Assembly (NCBI GenBank): GCA_002317245.1
Contig: DCIU01000031.1
Span: 19,308-54,021, forward strand
Source: Lachnospiraceae bacterium UBA1718
GTDB taxonomy: Bacteria; Bacillota; Clostridia; Lachnospirales; Lachnospiraceae
DNA: 34,714 nt
Direction: 5' to 3'
Both the position numbers and the translations under genes were made by a program. Positions 7,863 to 15,984 of this stretch are shown piece after piece. Position 1 is the first letter of the stretch, and every line of letters starts with the position of its first letter. The notes under the pieces were generated by a model. It was given only the letters and a program-made list of their open reading frames with translations, searched no databases and was not told where the DNA came from.

Positions 7863-10043
7863 ATGTGTAATAAAAAATTAATGGGAAAAAACAGAATTGC
7901 AGTTAAGTTATTAGCAGGAGTTATTTCGGTAACAATGATAGGTAGTGCATTATGCGGTTGTGGATCAGCTAATGTTGAAAGTGCAGAGACAACAGTGGTT
8001 GAGATGGCACAGAATGATTCTGAAAGCCAGGCCAACCTGTTGACTAACCTTATAGCAACACAGGTTGGTGGAACAACAACAGGTGTTGATAAGGAAGAGA
8101 ACGTATATGTAATCGCAGATGCCAACGGTGTGGCACAGGAAGTAATAGTAAGTGACTGGCTCAAGAATAAGGACGGTTCTGCAACTCTTACAGACGCAAC
8201 AGACCTTAAGGATATCAGTAATGTTAAGGGTGATGAAACCTACTCAACAAAGGGTGATGAAATATCATGGGCAGCAGATGGCAAGGATATCTACTATCAG
8301 GGAACAACAGATAAGGAAATTCCTGTTGATGTAAAGGTTACCTACTTCCTTGATGGCAAGGAGATGTCAGCTGAAGAAATCGCTGGTAAGAGCGGAAATG
8401 TAACTATCAGATTCGACTATATCAATAAGCAGAAGGTTGCTGCCAATATCGCAGGCAACGAAGAGGATATCTATGTACCATTCACAGTAATGAGTGCAAT
8501 GATGCTTCCAACAGACAGATTCGCCAATGTAACAGTTACAAACGGTAAGGTTATGAGCGAAGGTAATACAGACATTGTTATGGGTCTTGCTTTCCCGGGT
8601 CTTACAGACAGCTTAAGCCTTGATAAGGATAAGCTTGAGGAAAACAATATAGAGATTCCTGATTATGTTGAAGTAAATGCTGTTACTTCAGACTTCAAGC
8701 TTGATATGACAGTATCAGTAGTATTAAGCGATGCACTTTCAGATATTCACCTCACAGACTCAATTGATTTAAGCGATCTTGATGAAGGTGTTGATAAGCT
8801 TACAGATGGTGCTTCACAGCTTACAGATGGTACACAGAAGCTTGCAGATGGTGTACAGGAACTTAGCGACAAGACTGGTGAATTCCAGGATGGAGCAAAG
8901 AAGCTCTCAGATGGTGTAAATGACTATACAGATGGAGCAAGCAAGCTCGCTGATGGAATCAATACAGCAAAGGATGGTTCATCAAAGCTTGCAGATGGTG
9001 CAAATAAGCTTGCTGCTGGTACAAGCGAACTTAAGAGTGGAGCTGATTCACTTGCAGAAGGAGCTAAGAAGCTTGATGCAGGAGCAACACAGCTTAAGGG
9101 TGGAGCAGATCAGCTTAAGACAGGAGCAGCTCAGTTAAATACAGGAGCAACAAATCTTTCAACAGGAGCAGCAAGCTTAAGTCAAGGAGCAACAGCGGTT
9201 GATAACGGAGCACAGCAGCTTGCAGGTGGATTAAGTGACTTAAATACTGCTGTAAGTGGATTGAGTCTTTCGGGAGCCTCTGTTATTGCTGACGATATTG
9301 CTGCAGCGCTTGCAGAATATATTGAGGATGAGACAACAAGAAATGCTGTAGCACAAGGCATTGCTGATAGTATCAATGGTGAAATCAATAGCCAGATGTC
9401 TGGCGCAGCAGATCAGTTGGCAGCATTAAAAACAAGTGTTGGAACGCTTTCGGCAGGAGCAAGTCAGCTTGCTTCTAACACAGGCGCTTTAAAAACAGGC
9501 GCAGAAAATGTTGCAGCAGGAGCAAATCAGCTGTCAACAGGAGCAACACAGCTTTCTGCAGGTATTGACAGTGCGGTAACAGGAGCAACACAGCTCTCTG
9601 GTGGCCTTTCTGAATTGTCAGCAGGAGCAAGCAAGCTTTCAGAAGGCGCAGGACAGGTAAACAGTGGTGCTTCAGAACTTGCAAGCGGAGCTTCACAGCT
9701 TGACAGTGGTATGTCAGAACTTGCAAATGGTGCTGGTACACTTGTTAGCAATAATGGCAAGCTTACAGATGGTGCCAAGGAATTATATAACGGTACAGAA
9801 AAGCTTTCAGAAGGTGTAGATAAGCTTCTTACAGGAGCTAACGACCTTAACGATGGTATGGTTAAGTTCGACAAGGAAGGTATCTCTAAGCTTAAGGATG
9901 CTTATGACGGAGATGGAAGACTTGTAGTAGACAGACTCAGCGCAACAATGGATGCTGCAAAGGATTATCATACATTCACTTCCCTTGCTGATGGCCAGGA
10001 CGGAAGCGTTAAGTTCATCATAAGAACACAGGGTGTTAACTAA
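7863..10043 (+). CDS. Lipoprotein with X3-Leu-X2-Gly heptad repeats (YhgE/Pip-like stalk)
   Basis: The 726-residue product starts with a basic stretch, a hydrophobic segment and the lipobox LCGC, predicting a lipid-anchored exported protein. Residues about 60-300 form a globular region. From about 312 to 668 the sequence is built of seven-residue units with Leu and Gly at fixed places (KLADGVQ, QLSTGAT, ELASGAS), interrupted near residues 456-530 by a helical non-repeat segment. These heptads are known from YhgE/Pip and MMPL-associated proteins, where they form long extended stalks. The C-terminal membrane helices of YhgE are absent. AAGGAGAG at 7850-7857 sets the start. It lies 25 bp after the MMPL gene and ends at a terminator, so it is probably the transporter's extracytoplasmic partner. 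Function beyond that is unknown. Confidence 0.85.
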   Translation: MCNKKLMGKNRIAVKLLAGVISVTMIGSALCGCGSANVESAETTVVEMAQNDSESQANLLTNLIATQVGGTTTGVDKEENVYVIADANGVAQEVIVSDWLKNKDGSATLTDATDLKDISNVKGDETYSTKGDEISWAADGKDIYYQGTTDKEIPVDVKVTYFLDGKEMSAEEIAGKSGNVTIRFDYINKQKVAANIAGNEEDIYVPFTVMSAMMLPTDRFANVTVTNGKVMSEGNTDIVMGLAFPGLTDSLSLDKDKLEENNIEIPDYVEVNAVTSDFKLDMTVSVVLSDALSDIHLTDSIDLSDLDEGVDKLTDGASQLTDGTQKLADGVQELSDKTGEFQDGAKKLSDGVNDYTDGASKLADGINTAKDGSSKLADGANKLAAGTSELKSGADSLAEGAKKLDAGATQLKGGADQLKTGAAQLNTGATNLSTGAASLSQGATAVDNGAQQLAGGLSDLNTAVSGLSLSGASVIADDIAAALAEYIEDETTRNAVAQGIADSINGEINSQMSGAADQLAALKTSVGTLSAGASQLASNTGALKTGAENVAAGANQLSTGATQLSAGIDSAVTGATQLSGGLSELSAGASKLSEGAGQVNSGASELASGASQLDSGMSELANGAGTLVSNNGKLTDGAKELYNGTEKLSEGVDKLLTGANDLNDGMVKFDKEGISKLKDAYDGDGRLVVDRLSATMDAAKDYHTFTSLADGQDGSVKFIIRTQGVN
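8797..9870 (+). repeat. Degenerate 21-bp tandem repeats encoding Leu/Gly heptads
   Basis: The DNA repeats with a 21-bp period in two blocks, about 8797-9225 and 9455-9870, separated by unique sequence. Units such as GGAGCAACACAGCTT recur with variation. The repeat follows the protein heptad, so it is coding, not a CRISPR array or a transposon feature. It is a likely place for slippage and length variation between strains. Confidence 0.85.
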
Positions 10044-10079
10044 GATTTTCACTACCTATTTCGATGGTTTCTCAATATG

Positions 10080-10119
10080 GGAGAAGGTACACATATTAAT
10101 TGTGTACCTTCTCCTTTTT
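10080..10119 (+). terminator. Rho-independent terminator after the MMPL-lipoprotein unit
   Basis: Perfect 14-bp arms at 10080-10093 and 10101-10114 surround a 7-base loop and are followed by TTTTT. This is one of the strongest terminators in the window and separates the export unit from ileS. Confidence 0.95.
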
Positions 10120-10142
10120 GTAGTTTAATTGGCGTCTCCGTG

Positions 10143-10171
10143 TTCACTTTTGGGCCGTAATGTGCTATTAT
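10143..10171 (+). promoter_or_regulatory. Probable ileS promoter
   Basis: TTCACT at 10143-10148 and TATTAT at 10166-10171 are 17 bp apart. An overlapping TATACT at 10169-10174 is an alternative -10. The resulting leader is about 75 nt, too short for a T-box, and no T-box core (AGGGTGG bulge complement) is visible. Confidence 0.5.
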
Positions 10172-10253
10172 ACTGTAGATTGTGGGCGCGTATACCCATT
10201 TTATAGAATTATGTAAACAAACTACTAAATATATATGGAAAGGAAGTAGCAAA

Positions 10254-13200
10254 ATGTACAATTCAGTAGATACTAATCTGAATTTCGTAGACAGAGAGAA
10301 AAAGACTCTGGAATTCTGGAACGAGAATGATATTTTCCGTAAGAGTATGGAGCAGCGTAAGGAGGGACCAACATACACATTCTATGATGGACCACCAACT
10401 GCCAATGGTAAGCCACATATTGGACACGTTCTTACACGTGTAATTAAGGATATGATTCCAAGATATCGTACAATGAAGGGCTATATGGTTCCTCGTAAGG
10501 CTGGATGGGATACACATGGACTTCCTGTAGAACTTGAGGTTGAGAAGCTTCTTGGACTTAACGGTAAGGAGCAGATTGAAGAATATGGTATGGAGCCTTT
10601 CATTGATAAGTGTAAGGAATCTGTATGGAAATATAAGGGTATGTGGGAAGACTTCTCAGGAACTGTTGGTTTCTGGGCTGATATGGACGACCCATATGTA
10701 ACATATCATGACGATTTTATTGAATCAGAGTGGTGGGCTCTTAAGGAGATCTGGAAGAAGGATCTTCTTTACAAGGGATTTAAGATTGTACCTTACTGTC
10801 CACGTTGTGGTACTCCTCTTTCATCAGCTGAGGTGTCACAGGGCTATAAGACAGTAAAGGAAAGATCTGCAATCGTAAGATTTAAGGTAACAGGTGAGGA
10901 TGCATATTTCCTTGCATGGACAACAACACCTTGGACACTTCCATCAAACGTAGCTCTTTGTATGAATCCTTCAGAGGAATACTGCAAGGTTAAGGCTAAC
11001 GATGGATATACATATTACATGGCTAAGGCTCTTCTTGATACAGTTCTTGGAAGCCTTAAGACAGATGATGCTCCAGCATATGAGATTCTTGAGACATATA
11101 CTGGTAAGGATCTTGAGTACAAGGAGTATGAGCCACTCTTTGCCTGCGCTAAGGATACTGCTGACAAGCAGAATAAGAAGGGCTTCTTTGTAACATGTGA
11201 TAACTACGTTACTATGTCAGATGGTACTGGTATCGTACATATCGCTCCTGCATTTGGTGAGGATGATGCCAATGTTGGACGTAACTATGACCTTCCATTT
11301 GTACAGTTCGTTAATGGAAAGGGTGAGCTTACAAGCGAGACACCATTTGCTGGTCTTTTTGTAAAGGCTGCTGACCCAGAAGTATTAAAGGACCTTGATG
11401 CTCGTGCTCAGCTCTTTGCAGCGCCTAAGTTCGAGCATGAATATCCACACTGCTGGAGATGTGATACACCACTTATCTACTATGCTAGAGAGAGCTGGTA
11501 TATCAAGGAAACAGCTGTAAGAGATGATCTTATTCGTAACAACAACACAGTTAACTGGATTCCTGAGTCAATCGGTAAGGGAAGATTTGGTAACTGGCTT
11601 GAGAATATTCAGGACTGGGCTATTTCACGTAACAGATACTGGGGTACACCACTTAATATCTGGGAGTGTGAGTGCGGACACCGTGACTGTATCGGTAGCA
11701 GAGCTGAACTTAAGGAAAAGAGTGGTCTTGATGCAGCTGAGACTGTAGAACTTCACAGACCATATGTAGATGAAATTACAATTAAGTGTGAGAAGTGTGG
11801 CAAGGATATGCACAGAGTACCAGAGGTTATTGACTGCTGGTTTGATTCAGGTGCTATGCCATTTGCTCAGCATCACTATCCATTCGAGAATAAGGACTTA
11901 TTCGAGGCTCAGTTCCCTGCACAGTTTATCTCTGAGGCAGTTGACCAGACTCGTGGATGGTTCCATTCACTTATGGCTGAGAGTACACTTCTCTTTAATA
12001 AGGCTCCATATGAGAACGTAATCGTACTTGGTCACGTTCAGGATAAGGATGGCCAGAAGATGAGTAAGTCTAAGGGTAATGCTGTAGATCCATTCGAGTC
12101 ACTGGCTACCTATGGTGCAGATGCAATCCGTTGGTACTTCTACATCAATTCAGCTCCATGGTTGCCTAACAGATTCCATGGTGACGCTGTAGTTGAAGGC
12201 CAGAGAAAGTTCATGGGAACATTATGGAATACATATGCATTCTTTGTTCTCTATGCTAATATTGATGAATTCGATGCAACTAAGTATGCCCTTGAGTATG
12301 ACAAGTTAAGCGTTATGGATAAGTGGCTTCTCTCTAAGATGAACACAATGGTTGCAGATGTTGATAACAACCTTGATAATTATAGAATTCCAGAAGCAGC
12401 AAGAGCTCTTCAGGAGTTCGTTGATGAGATGAGTAACTGGTACGTAAGACGTGGCCGTGAGAGATTCTGGGCTAAGGGCATGGAGCAGGACAAGATCAAT
12501 GCTTACATGACTCTCTATACAGCTCTTGTAACTGTTGCTAAGGCAGCAGCTCCAATGATTCCATTCATGGCTGACGAGATTTATCGTAACCTTGTATGCT
12601 CGATTGATTCATCAGCACCAATCTCAGTTCACCTCTGCGACTTCCCAGTTGTAGACAAGGCTCAGATCGATAAGGATCTTGAGAATAAGATGGACGAGGT
12701 TGTTGATATCGTAGTAATGGGTAGAGCATGCCGTAATGCCTCTAATATTAAGAACCGTCAGCCAATTGGCCAGATGTTCGTTAAGGCAGAAGAAGCTCTC
12801 TCAGATTTCTATGTAGACATTATTGCAGACGAGCTTAATGTGAAGAATGTATCATTCACAGATGACGTTCGCGATTTTACAACATATACATTCAAGCCAC
12901 AGCTTAAGACCGTTGGACCTAAGTATGGTAAGCATCTTGGATTCATCCAGAAGACTTTGGCAACGCTTGATGGCAATAATGCAATGGATGAGCTTAAGGC
13001 TAATGGTGCACTGATTTTCGATGATGGGGAAGAGATAAGACTCACAGAAGAAGACCTGCTCATTACAATGGTGCAGAAGGAAGGCTATGTAACAGAGGCT
13101 GATAACAAGCTTACAGTTGTAATGGATACTACCCTTACAGAGGCACTTATCGAGGAGGGTAATGTTAATGAGATCATCTCTAAGATTCAGACAATGCGTA

Positions 13201-13400
13201 AGGATTCTGGATTCGAGGTTATGGATCATATTAAGGTTGCAATCCTTGGTAATGATAAACTTGCAGAAGTTGTTAAGGCTAATGAAGCAGCAATCTCAGC
13301 TAAGGTACTTGCTGACAGCTTCAGCTTTACAGAGGAATACAGTGTAGCAAAAGAATGGAATGTTAACGGGGAGAAGGTTACAATCTGTATCGAGCGTTAG
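10254..13400 (+). CDS. ileS: Isoleucine-tRNA ligase (type 2-like)
   Basis: IleS charges tRNA-Ile in the cytoplasm and edits mischarged valine. The 1048-residue class I synthetase shows HIGH at 55-58 (KPHIGHVLTR), KMSKS at 602-606, the editing-domain region (AWTTTPWTLPSN) and paired-Cys knuckles such as CPRCG and CEKCG. The context of HIGH (MVPRKAGWDTHGLPVE) and the length resemble the eukaryote-like IleRS2 class, whose members are often insensitive to mupirocin. That class call is from memory of the families, not an alignment. I chose ATG 10254 because AGGAAG at 10241-10246 precedes it; the longer frame from 10182 lacks a ribosome site and overlaps the promoter region. No T-box precedes it, unlike many Firmicute ileS genes. 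Confidence 0.96.
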   Translation: MYNSVDTNLNFVDREKKTLEFWNENDIFRKSMEQRKEGPTYTFYDGPPTANGKPHIGHVLTRVIKDMIPRYRTMKGYMVPRKAGWDTHGLPVELEVEKLLGLNGKEQIEEYGMEPFIDKCKESVWKYKGMWEDFSGTVGFWADMDDPYVTYHDDFIESEWWALKEIWKKDLLYKGFKIVPYCPRCGTPLSSAEVSQGYKTVKERSAIVRFKVTGEDAYFLAWTTTPWTLPSNVALCMNPSEEYCKVKANDGYTYYMAKALLDTVLGSLKTDDAPAYEILETYTGKDLEYKEYEPLFACAKDTADKQNKKGFFVTCDNYVTMSDGTGIVHIAPAFGEDDANVGRNYDLPFVQFVNGKGELTSETPFAGLFVKAADPEVLKDLDARAQLFAAPKFEHEYPHCWRCDTPLIYYARESWYIKETAVRDDLIRNNNTVNWIPESIGKGRFGNWLENIQDWAISRNRYWGTPLNIWECECGHRDCIGSRAELKEKSGLDAAETVELHRPYVDEITIKCEKCGKDMHRVPEVIDCWFDSGAMPFAQHHYPFENKDLFEAQFPAQFISEAVDQTRGWFHSLMAESTLLFNKAPYENVIVLGHVQDKDGQKMSKSKGNAVDPFESLATYGADAIRWYFYINSAPWLPNRFHGDAVVEGQRKFMGTLWNTYAFFVLYANIDEFDATKYALEYDKLSVMDKWLLSKMNTMVADVDNNLDNYRIPEAARALQEFVDEMSNWYVRRGRERFWAKGMEQDKINAYMTLYTALVTVAKAAAPMIPFMADEIYRNLVCSIDSSAPISVHLCDFPVVDKAQIDKDLENKMDEVVDIVVMGRACRNASNIKNRQPIGQMFVKAEEALSDFYVDIIADELNVKNVSFTDDVRDFTTYTFKPQLKTVGPKYGKHLGFIQKTLATLDGNNAMDELKANGALIFDDGEEIRLTEEDLLITMVQKEGYVTEADNKLTVVMDTTLTEALIEEGNVNEIISKIQTMRKDSGFEVMDHIKVAILGNDKLAEVVKANEAAISAKVLADSFSFTEEYSVAKEWNVNGEKVTICIER

Positions 13401-13425
13401 TTTATTGAAAGACGAGGAGATTATT

Positions 13426-15921
13426 ATGGCAAAGAAGTCAGAAATCGCGCTTCAGTTCGACAAGGAACTTTTTATCAGAAGCGTTAAGTACAATGTTAAG
13501 ACTTTGTACCGTAAGAGCATGGATGAGGCAACTGGACAGGAGATTTTTCAGGCTGCTGGATACGCTATCAAAGATGTAATAATTGATAACTGGATGGCTA
13601 CTCAGAAGGAGTACGAGAAGAAGGACCCTAAGATGGTTTACTATATGTCTATGGAGTTCCTTATGGGTCGTGCCATGGGTAACAACCTTATTAACCTTCA
13701 GGCATACAAGGCTGTTGCTGAGTGCCTTGAAGAGCTTGGATTAGATATTAACGTAATTGAGGATCAGGAGCCAGATGCAGCACTTGGTAATGGTGGTCTT
13801 GGACGTCTTGCAGCATGTTTCCTTGATTCACTTGCAACACTTGGCTATGGCGCATATGGATGTGGTATTCGTTACCGTTATGGTATGTTCAAGCAGGAGA
13901 TTAGAGATGGTTACCAGGTAGAGGTACCAGACAACTGGCTTGAGCATGGTAATCCATTTGAACTTAGAAGACCTGAGTATACTAAGGAGATTAAGTTCGG
14001 TGGTTACGTTAATGTGTACCAGGATGAGAATGGTAAGAACGTATTCAAGCAGGAGAACTACCAGTCAGTAATGGCTGTACCATTCGATGTTCCAATCGTT
14101 GGTTACGGCAATGGTATTGTTAATACACTTCGTATCTGGGATGCTGAGCCAGTTCAGTGCTTCCAGTTAGATTCCTTCGATAAGGGTGATTATCAGAAGG
14201 CTGTTGAGCAGGAGAACCTTGCTCGTAACATCGTTGAGGTGCTTTACCCTAACGATAATCATTATGCAGGAAAAGAGCTTCGACTTAAGCAGCAGTATTT
14301 CTTCATCTCTGCTTCAGTTCAGGAGGCTGTTGCCAAGTATATGCGTTCTCATGATGACATTCGTAAGTTCGCTGACAAGGTTACATTCCAGCTTAATGAT
14401 ACACATCCAACAGTAGCAGTTGCAGAGCTTATGAGAATCCTTATGGATGATTACTGCTTAGAGTGGGATGAGGCATGGGAAGTTACAACTAAGACTTGTG
14501 CTTATACTAACCATACAATTATGTCTGAGGCACTTGAGAAGTGGCCTATCGAGCTGTTCTCGAGATTACTTCCTCGTGTCTACCAGATTGTTGAGGAGAT
14601 TAACAGAAGATTCATCCTTGATATTGAGAAGAAGTATCCATACGAGACAGGTCTTACACAGGAGAAGATCCGTAAGATGGCTATCGTATATGATGGACAG
14701 GTTAAGATGGCTCACCTTGCAATCGTTGCTGGTTACTCAGTTAATGGTGTTGCAAGACTTCATACAGAGATTCTTAAGAACCAGGAGCTTCATGACTTCT
14801 ATGAGATGTTCCCGGAGAAGTTCAACAACAAGACTAATGGTATTACACAGAGAAGATTCCTTCTTCATGCTAATCCGCTTCTTGCTGACTGGGTTACAGA
14901 GAGAATCGGTGATGGTTGGATAACAGACCTTAAGAAAATCAACAAGATTAAGTCTGCTGCTAATGATCCTAAGGCTAGAGAACAGTTCATGGCTATTAAG
15001 TTCCAGAACAAGGTTCGCCTTGCTAAGTACATTAAGGAGCATAATGGTGTAGATATTGATCCTAACTCAATCTATGATGTTCAGGTTAAGAGACTTCATG
15101 AGTACAAGAGACAGCTTCTCAACATCCTTCATGTAATGTACCTCTACAACCAGATTAAGGAGCATCCAGAGATGGAGTTCTACCCAAGAACATTTATCTT
15201 CGGTGCTAAGGCAGCAGCTGGTTACAGAAATGCTAAGCTTACAATCAAGCTCATTAACTCTGTGGCTGATGTAATTAATAATGATGAGACAATCGATGGC
15301 AAGATCAAGGTTGTATTCATCGAGAACTATCGTGTATCAAATGCCGAGATTATCTTCGCAGCAAGTGATGTATCAGAGCAGATCTCTACAGCTAGTAAGG
15401 AAGCTTCTGGTACAGGTAACATGAAGTTCATGTTAAATGGTGCTATTACTCTTGGTACTATGGATGGTGCTAATGTTGAGATTGTTGAAGAGGTTGGTGC
15501 TGATAATGCAGTAATCTTCGGTCTTAGCTCAGATGAAGTAATTAACTTCGAGAAGTTCGGCGGATACAATCCAATGGATATATTCAACTGCGATGAGGAC
15601 ATTAGAAAGGTTCTTATGCAGCTTGTTAACGGCTTCTACTCACCAGACGATCCAGAGAGATTCCGTACATTATACAACTCACTTCTTAATACTGAGTCAA
15701 CAGATGTTGCAGATAGATACTTCATCCTTAAGGATTTCAGATCTTATGCAGAGGCTCAGAAGAAGATTGAGGAATTCTATAGAGATTCTGATAGATGGGC
15801 TCAGGCTGCCATCCTTAATGTGGCATGCTCTGGTAAGTTCACATCTGACCGTACAATTCAGGAGTACGTAGATGAGATTTGGCACCTTGACAAGGTTAAG
15901 CTGCCTAAGAGAACATCGTAA
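13426..15921 (+). CDS. glgP: Glycogen/maltodextrin phosphorylase
   Basis: The enzyme removes glucose-1-phosphate from the non-reducing ends of glycogen or maltodextrins using pyridoxal phosphate. The 831-residue length fits family GT35. Key segments are MSMEFLMGRAMGNNL near the N-terminus, NGGLGRLAACFLDSLATL, QLNDTHPTVAVAEL, and the cofactor site EASGTGNMKFMLNGA with the PLP lysine at K667. AGGAG at 13415-13419 fixes the ATG six bases later. It lies 25 bp after ileS and may share its transcript, although the two functions are unrelated. A GC-rich hairpin follows. Together with glgD at the left edge this shows a complete glycogen storage and breakdown capacity is likely in the organism. Confidence 0.96.
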   Translation: MAKKSEIALQFDKELFIRSVKYNVKTLYRKSMDEATGQEIFQAAGYAIKDVIIDNWMATQKEYEKKDPKMVYYMSMEFLMGRAMGNNLINLQAYKAVAECLEELGLDINVIEDQEPDAALGNGGLGRLAACFLDSLATLGYGAYGCGIRYRYGMFKQEIRDGYQVEVPDNWLEHGNPFELRRPEYTKEIKFGGYVNVYQDENGKNVFKQENYQSVMAVPFDVPIVGYGNGIVNTLRIWDAEPVQCFQLDSFDKGDYQKAVEQENLARNIVEVLYPNDNHYAGKELRLKQQYFFISASVQEAVAKYMRSHDDIRKFADKVTFQLNDTHPTVAVAELMRILMDDYCLEWDEAWEVTTKTCAYTNHTIMSEALEKWPIELFSRLLPRVYQIVEEINRRFILDIEKKYPYETGLTQEKIRKMAIVYDGQVKMAHLAIVAGYSVNGVARLHTEILKNQELHDFYEMFPEKFNNKTNGITQRRFLLHANPLLADWVTERIGDGWITDLKKINKIKSAANDPKAREQFMAIKFQNKVRLAKYIKEHNGVDIDPNSIYDVQVKRLHEYKRQLLNILHVMYLYNQIKEHPEMEFYPRTFIFGAKAAAGYRNAKLTIKLINSVADVINNDETIDGKIKVVFIENYRVSNAEIIFAASDVSEQISTASKEASGTGNMKFMLNGAITLGTMDGANVEIVEEVGADNAVIFGLSSDEVINFEKFGGYNPMDIFNCDEDIRKVLMQLVNGFYSPDDPERFRTLYNSLLNTESTDVADRYFILKDFRSYAEAQKKIEEFYRDSDRWAQAAILNVACSGKFTSDRTIQEYVDEIWHLDKVKLPKRTS

Positions 15922-15933
15922 CAGATAACTAAA

Positions 15934-15960
15934 TAATGCGGCCTGCAAAGGGCCGCATTA
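15934..15960 (+). terminator. GC-rich hairpin after glgP, weak terminator
   Basis: TAATGCGGCC (15934-15943) and GGCCGCATTA (15951-15960) pair perfectly over 10 bp around TGCAAAG. Only ATTTAA follows, with no real T tract, so it may be a 3'-end stabiliser or partial terminator ahead of the next gene. Confidence 0.6.
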
Positions 15961-15984
15961 ATTTAACTATTAGGAGGATTTCAT

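Noticed and set aside
8797..9870. CRISPR-like regular repeats
   Set aside because: The period is 21 bp, continuous and in frame with no unique spacers; it is coding heptad repeat.
9475..9874. Overlapping minus-strand frames inside the heptad lipoprotein
   Set aside because: They arise from the repetitive 21-bp coding sequence read backwards and resemble no family.
10120..10253. Possible T-box riboswitch before ileS
   Set aside because: The space from the likely start of transcription is about 75 nt, and neither a specifier stem nor the conserved antiterminator bulge is visible.
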